Source of the DNA: Deltaproteobacteria bacterium TMED58
GTDB lineage: Bacteria; Desulfobacterota_D; UBA1144
DNA length: 64,000 bases
Reading direction: 5' to 3'
Assembly (NCBI GenBank): GCA_002167555.2
Contig: NHDL02000003.1
Span: forward strand, 83,107-147,106
Shown here: piece by piece, positions 61,137 through 64,000 of the stretch
Numbering within the stretch: the first letter of the stretch is position 1
Layout of the letters: each line of letters opens with the position of its first letter
Notes under the pieces: generated by a model
Databases searched by the model: none
Seen by the model: only the letters and a program-made list of their open reading frames with translations
Told to the model about the DNA's origin: nothing
Made by a program: the position numbers and the translations under genes

Positions 61137-62212
61137 TTATAAATCCTCTTAACTCTTTTGCTAATACCACATATTATTTCATATGGAATGGTTTCACAGA
61201 TTTCAGCTACTTCATTGGCTGATATTTTATCGTTACCAAAGATTGTCACATCATCTCCTACTTTAGGATTTCTGACATTAGAAATATCTATAATTGTAAG
61301 ATCCATGCAAACTCTGCCTAAAATTGGGCACTCTATATTATTACAAACAACTTTACCTTTATTGGAAAGTGCTCGAGGTAAACCATCAGCATAACCAATT
61401 GGAATAACGCCTATCTTCATATTCCCCTTAGCTGTAAAGGTTCTCCCATAACTTATTGAATCACCCTCTTTTATATTTCTTATTTTTATTACTGAGGTCT
61501 TTAGTTCCATTATGGGATAAAAATTATTGTCATCAGAATAAAGGCCATATAAAGCTAATCCGGGTCTAATCATATTTAAATGAGAATCTTTAAAATTAAA
61601 TATTCCTGAACTGTTTGCAATATGAAAAAAATCTATGCCGGTTATAGCATTTTTATAATCTGTAATAATTTTATTAAATTCCATTATCTGTAATTTTGTA
61701 AAAGAAGAAGTTTTTAAATTAGATTCCGGAAAATGAGTATAGATTCCTGTTAAAGATAAATTCTTATTTTTTTTAATAATATCAATTGATTCTGGGATTT
61801 CTTTAATTTCTATTCCTAGTCTATTCATTCCAGTATCAATCTTTAGATGAAAAGGAATATTATTTATATTTTTAAGAGAGTTTATAAAATGAAGCTGAGA
61901 TATGTCATATATTGTAAAAACAATATCTCTTGAGATCGAGCTAATTATTTCCTCATTAGTTATTGAACCTAGAATTAAGATATTTGCCTTAATTCCCGCA
62001 GACTGAATCTCTATAGCTTCTTCATATGTTGCAACTGCTAAGTCATTTACGTTTAATGATGTAAGTTTCTTGCTAATTTCAACCGAACCATGTCCGTAAG
62101 CATTAGCCTTGACAACCGCAAGTATTCTTACTCCATTTCCAATTTTTTTTCTAATGCTAGCAACATTTTTCTCTAAATTTGTTAATTTAATTTCGGCAAA
62201 TGCAAATGACAT
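61133..62212 (-). CDS. alr: Alanine racemase
   Basis: A 359-residue PLP enzyme making D-alanine for peptidoglycan. The PLP lysine is in AVVKANAYGHG, the catalytic Tyr in GDSISYGRTF, and RPGLALYG and GYADGLPR are typical. First gene of the alr-repeat protein-mlaEFD-smpB-ssrA-rdgB-pyrG-RNB run. It is divergent from the MFS transporter. Confidence 0.96.
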   Translation of the reverse strand: MSFAFAEIKLTNLEKNVASIRKKIGNGVRILAVVKANAYGHGSVEISKKLTSLNVNDLAVATYEEAIEIQSAGIKANILILGSITNEEIISSISRDIVFTIYDISQLHFINSLKNINNIPFHLKIDTGMNRLGIEIKEIPESIDIIKKNKNLSLTGIYTHFPESNLKTSSFTKLQIMEFNKIITDYKNAITGIDFFHIANSSGIFNFKDSHLNMIRPGLALYGLYSDDNNFYPIMELKTSVIKIRNIKEGDSISYGRTFTAKGNMKIGVIPIGYADGLPRALSNKGKVVCNNIECPILGRVCMDLTIIDISNVRNPKVGDDVTIFGNDKISANEVAEICETIPYEIICGISKRVKRIYK

Positions 62213-62296
62213 TATTTTCTAAATCTAACATAGATGAATTTATTTCTCGAATTGTCTATATTAGTCTTATTTTATGATATATTTCATTTAACTCTA

Positions 62297-63469
62297 ATGT
62301 CATTCACAACAATAGAAAAAAAGGCAACTACAGTAGTCAGTCTTATACTATCATTGAGATTACTAGGCCTATTCATGCTACTTCCAATATTCAGCATTTA
62401 CGCTATTGAATACGAAAGTTCAAGTATTTTTCTTGCTGGTATTGCAATTGGAATTTACTCGTTAGCTCAAGCTATTATGCAAGTTCCTTTAGCCTATTTA
62501 AGTGATAAGTTAGGAAGGAAAAAAATTGTATTATTCGGACTTTTTTTGTTCACAATAGGGAGTTTGATATGCTTTTTTTCCTCTAATATAAATATGCTAA
62601 TAATAGGCAGAATAATTCAAGGTTGTGGTGCAATCAGTTCAGTCGGGGTTGCGACGTTATCAGAAAATACTTCAAAAGATAATAGAGCAAGTGCTTTTAC
62701 AATTGTGGGACTCTCAGTTGGAATAGCTTTTGTGATCGGCTTTTTAATAGGACCAATTATATCTTCAATTTTCAATTTCAGAATTCTTTTTCTATTATTA
62801 TTTTTCTTTGGAATATTAGCAATAGTCACAACTATAATTTTTTACCCCGAAAAAATAAATACTTCCCATGATAAAATTGATAAAAAAGAATTTAGATTTT
62901 CCAAGGACATAATTAAGATATATCTCGCTTCGTTTATGCTTTCTTTAATTTTAAGTATTTTTTTATTTATTTATCCGCTTTTTTGGCAATCTTCTCAGTC
63001 TTCAGAAGTAAACCTTTCTTTAGTATATTTAATAATTTTTCTTCCAGCGGCAATTTTTATATATCCTTCAATAAGATATCTTGAGAAAAAAAATAAAATA
63101 GATTTGGCTATCATGTCTGGTTGGGTTCTTCTTTTGATAGGATTTATTTATTTCTTACTACTCGGAAGTAGTGAGATGACTTTGTATATTCTTGGAACTT
63201 TCTTTTTTCTTGGAATAACAATTTTTCAATCTGTTTTACCAAGCTTATTATCTTTATATGTATCAGAAAAAATGAGAGCTACTGGAACTGGTCCATATTA
63301 TATCTTTAGCTTCCTGGGTCATGCGATAGGTAGTATCAGTGCAGGTTATATTTACTCAAAAGAATTAGTACTTGGTCAACCCGTATCTTTTATTTTAATT
63401 TTAGCAATAACATTGATTTTAGTTGTTTGGATGAAGATTGGAGTTCCAAATTACCAAAAAAGATTATAG
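62297..63469 (+). CDS. MFS transporter, YajR-like
   Basis: A 390-residue transporter with about twelve helices. The MFS loop 2-3 motif reads YLSDKLGRKKIVLFG, and the first helix RLLGLFMLLPIFSIYA resembles YajR-type members. I start at ATG 62297, since the frame from 62234 adds 21 hydrophobic residues not usual in the family and covers the likely promoter. No cytoplasmic YAM domain is present. Substrate unknown. Confidence 0.8.
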   Translation: MSFTTIEKKATTVVSLILSLRLLGLFMLLPIFSIYAIEYESSSIFLAGIAIGIYSLAQAIMQVPLAYLSDKLGRKKIVLFGLFLFTIGSLICFFSSNINMLIIGRIIQGCGAISSVGVATLSENTSKDNRASAFTIVGLSVGIAFVIGFLIGPIISSIFNFRILFLLLFFFGILAIVTTIIFYPEKINTSHDKIDKKEFRFSKDIIKIYLASFMLSLILSIFLFIYPLFWQSSQSSEVNLSLVYLIIFLPAAIFIYPSIRYLEKKNKIDLAIMSGWVLLLIGFIYFLLLGSSEMTLYILGTFFFLGITIFQSVLPSLLSLYVSEKMRATGTGPYYIFSFLGHAIGSISAGYIYSKELVLGQPVSFILILAITLILVVWMKIGVPNYQKRL

Positions 63470-63475
63470 CTAACT

Positions 63476-64000
63476 TTACATATCTAAAAGTCTTTTGACT
63501 CTTTCTTCCGTTGGGGGGTGTGAGCTAAATAGTTTGCCAACTCCACCCGAAATAGGGCTTATAATAAACATGTGACTAGTCGCTGTTTGTAATTCCTTAT
63601 TTGATTCTTTTTGTTGTCTAAAGTCCAGATGATACTTTTGAATTTTTGTCAATGCACTGGCAAGAAATTTAGGTTTATCTGTAATTTGAGCTGCCGTACT
63701 ATCTGCTTTATATTCTCTTGTCCTTGAGATAGCCATTTGAATTATTAATGCAATTAATGGGGCTAAAATAGCAATTAAAAGGTTCCCTATAAGGCCGCCT
63801 GAATTTCTATTTCCTCTAAAGGCACCAAAAATTAACCCCCACTTAATCATACTGGCTATCATACTAATTGCTCCTGCAAATGTTGCAGCTATTGATCCAA
63901 TTAATATATCTCTATTTTCGATATGTGCTAGCTCATGTGCCATAACACCTTCAATTTCCTCTAAATCAAGGATATGTATTAGCCCGGATGAAAGCGCAAC
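63476..64000 (-). CDS. htpX: Membrane metalloprotease HtpX, 5' end outside window
   Basis: The C-terminal 174 residues of HtpX; the reading frame stays open to the right edge, so the gene starts beyond 64000. The zinc motif is MAHELAHIENRD (HExxH), the third ligand is in REYKADSTAA, and the terminal SHPPTEERVKRL is typical. It degrades damaged membrane proteins. The Met at 63943 is internal, not the start. Confidence 0.93.
   Translation of the reverse strand, partial: VALSSGLIHILDLEEIEGVMAHELAHIENRDILIGSIAATFAGAISMIASMIKWGLIFGAFRGNRNSGGLIGNLLIAILAPLIALIIQMAISRTREYKADSTAAQITDKPKFLASALTKIQKYHLDFRQQKESNKELQTATSHMFIISPISGGVGKLFSSHPPTEERVKRLLDM

Noticed and set aside
63476-63943. A complete 155-residue protease
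   Set aside because: The Met at 63943 lies directly before the HExxH motif and the frame stays open to the edge with typical HtpX sequence; it is a truncated HtpX.

Overview
This is one strand-switching but densely packed chromosomal window from a strongly A+T-rich, streamlined bacterium. Nearly every gap is under 100 bases. There is no rRNA, tRNA, CRISPR array, insertion sequence or phage gene that I can see. The gene content is that of an aerobic or respiring Gram-negative: Mla lipid transport, a Ccm cytochrome c maturation cluster, complex I and citrate synthase. Several traits argue against a gammaproteobacterium and point towards a Desulfobacterota/SAR324/Dadabacteria/Nitrospinota-like lineage: a Cys-type CcmE with no CcmG/CcmH, a CobA-HemD fusion, fabF linked to rpiB, a NuoB-NuoC fusion in a complex I cluster without nuoEFG, and a tmRNA gene that does not encode CCA. 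This placement is an inference and I cannot settle it from this window.

Layout. 1-13275 (minus strand) is one long co-directional run: rpmF, fabD, fabG, acpP, fabF, rpiB, secE, nusG, rplK, rplA, rplJ, rplL, rpoB and rpoC (rpoC runs off the left edge). It joins fatty-acid synthesis to the ribosomal/RNA polymerase genes. 13314-15705 holds an orphan double-ATPase ABC protein, a membrane-anchored unknown and a half-size TauE/SafE permease. 15698-25168 (minus) is the translation/RNA cluster rimP, nusA, infB, nrnA-like, truB, rpsO, pnp, miaA, preceded by uvrB. 27308-29526 (plus) is cobA-hemD and rsmE. 29530-33036 is a divergent pair: a large unknown membrane protein and a B12-type radical SAM protein.

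33049-38800 (minus) is the ccm cluster ccmA-B-C-D-E-F, followed by a 36-residue membrane peptide and a membrane-anchored mono-heme c-type protein. 38846-41332 carries small metabolic genes (gloA, a PTPS-family pterin enzyme, a zinc-ribbon-like unknown, an M42 peptidase and an unknown). 41392-50866 (plus) is complex I as nuoA-BC-D-H-I-J-K-L-M-N. gltA follows on the other strand. 52295-62212 (minus) is a tight run: alr, a secreted aromatic-Pro repeat protein, mlaE, mlaF, mlaD, smpB, ssrA (tmRNA), rdgB, pyrG and an RNB exonuclease. The right edge has an MFS transporter and a truncated htpX.

Points worth most attention: the repeat protein inside the Mla operon; the altered heme-handling residues in both CcmC and CcmE; the NuoBC fusion; the tmRNA buried in an operon 13 bases before rdgB; and a recurring promoter layout that places the start codon about 6-7 bases after the -10 box, which suggests leaderless mRNAs.
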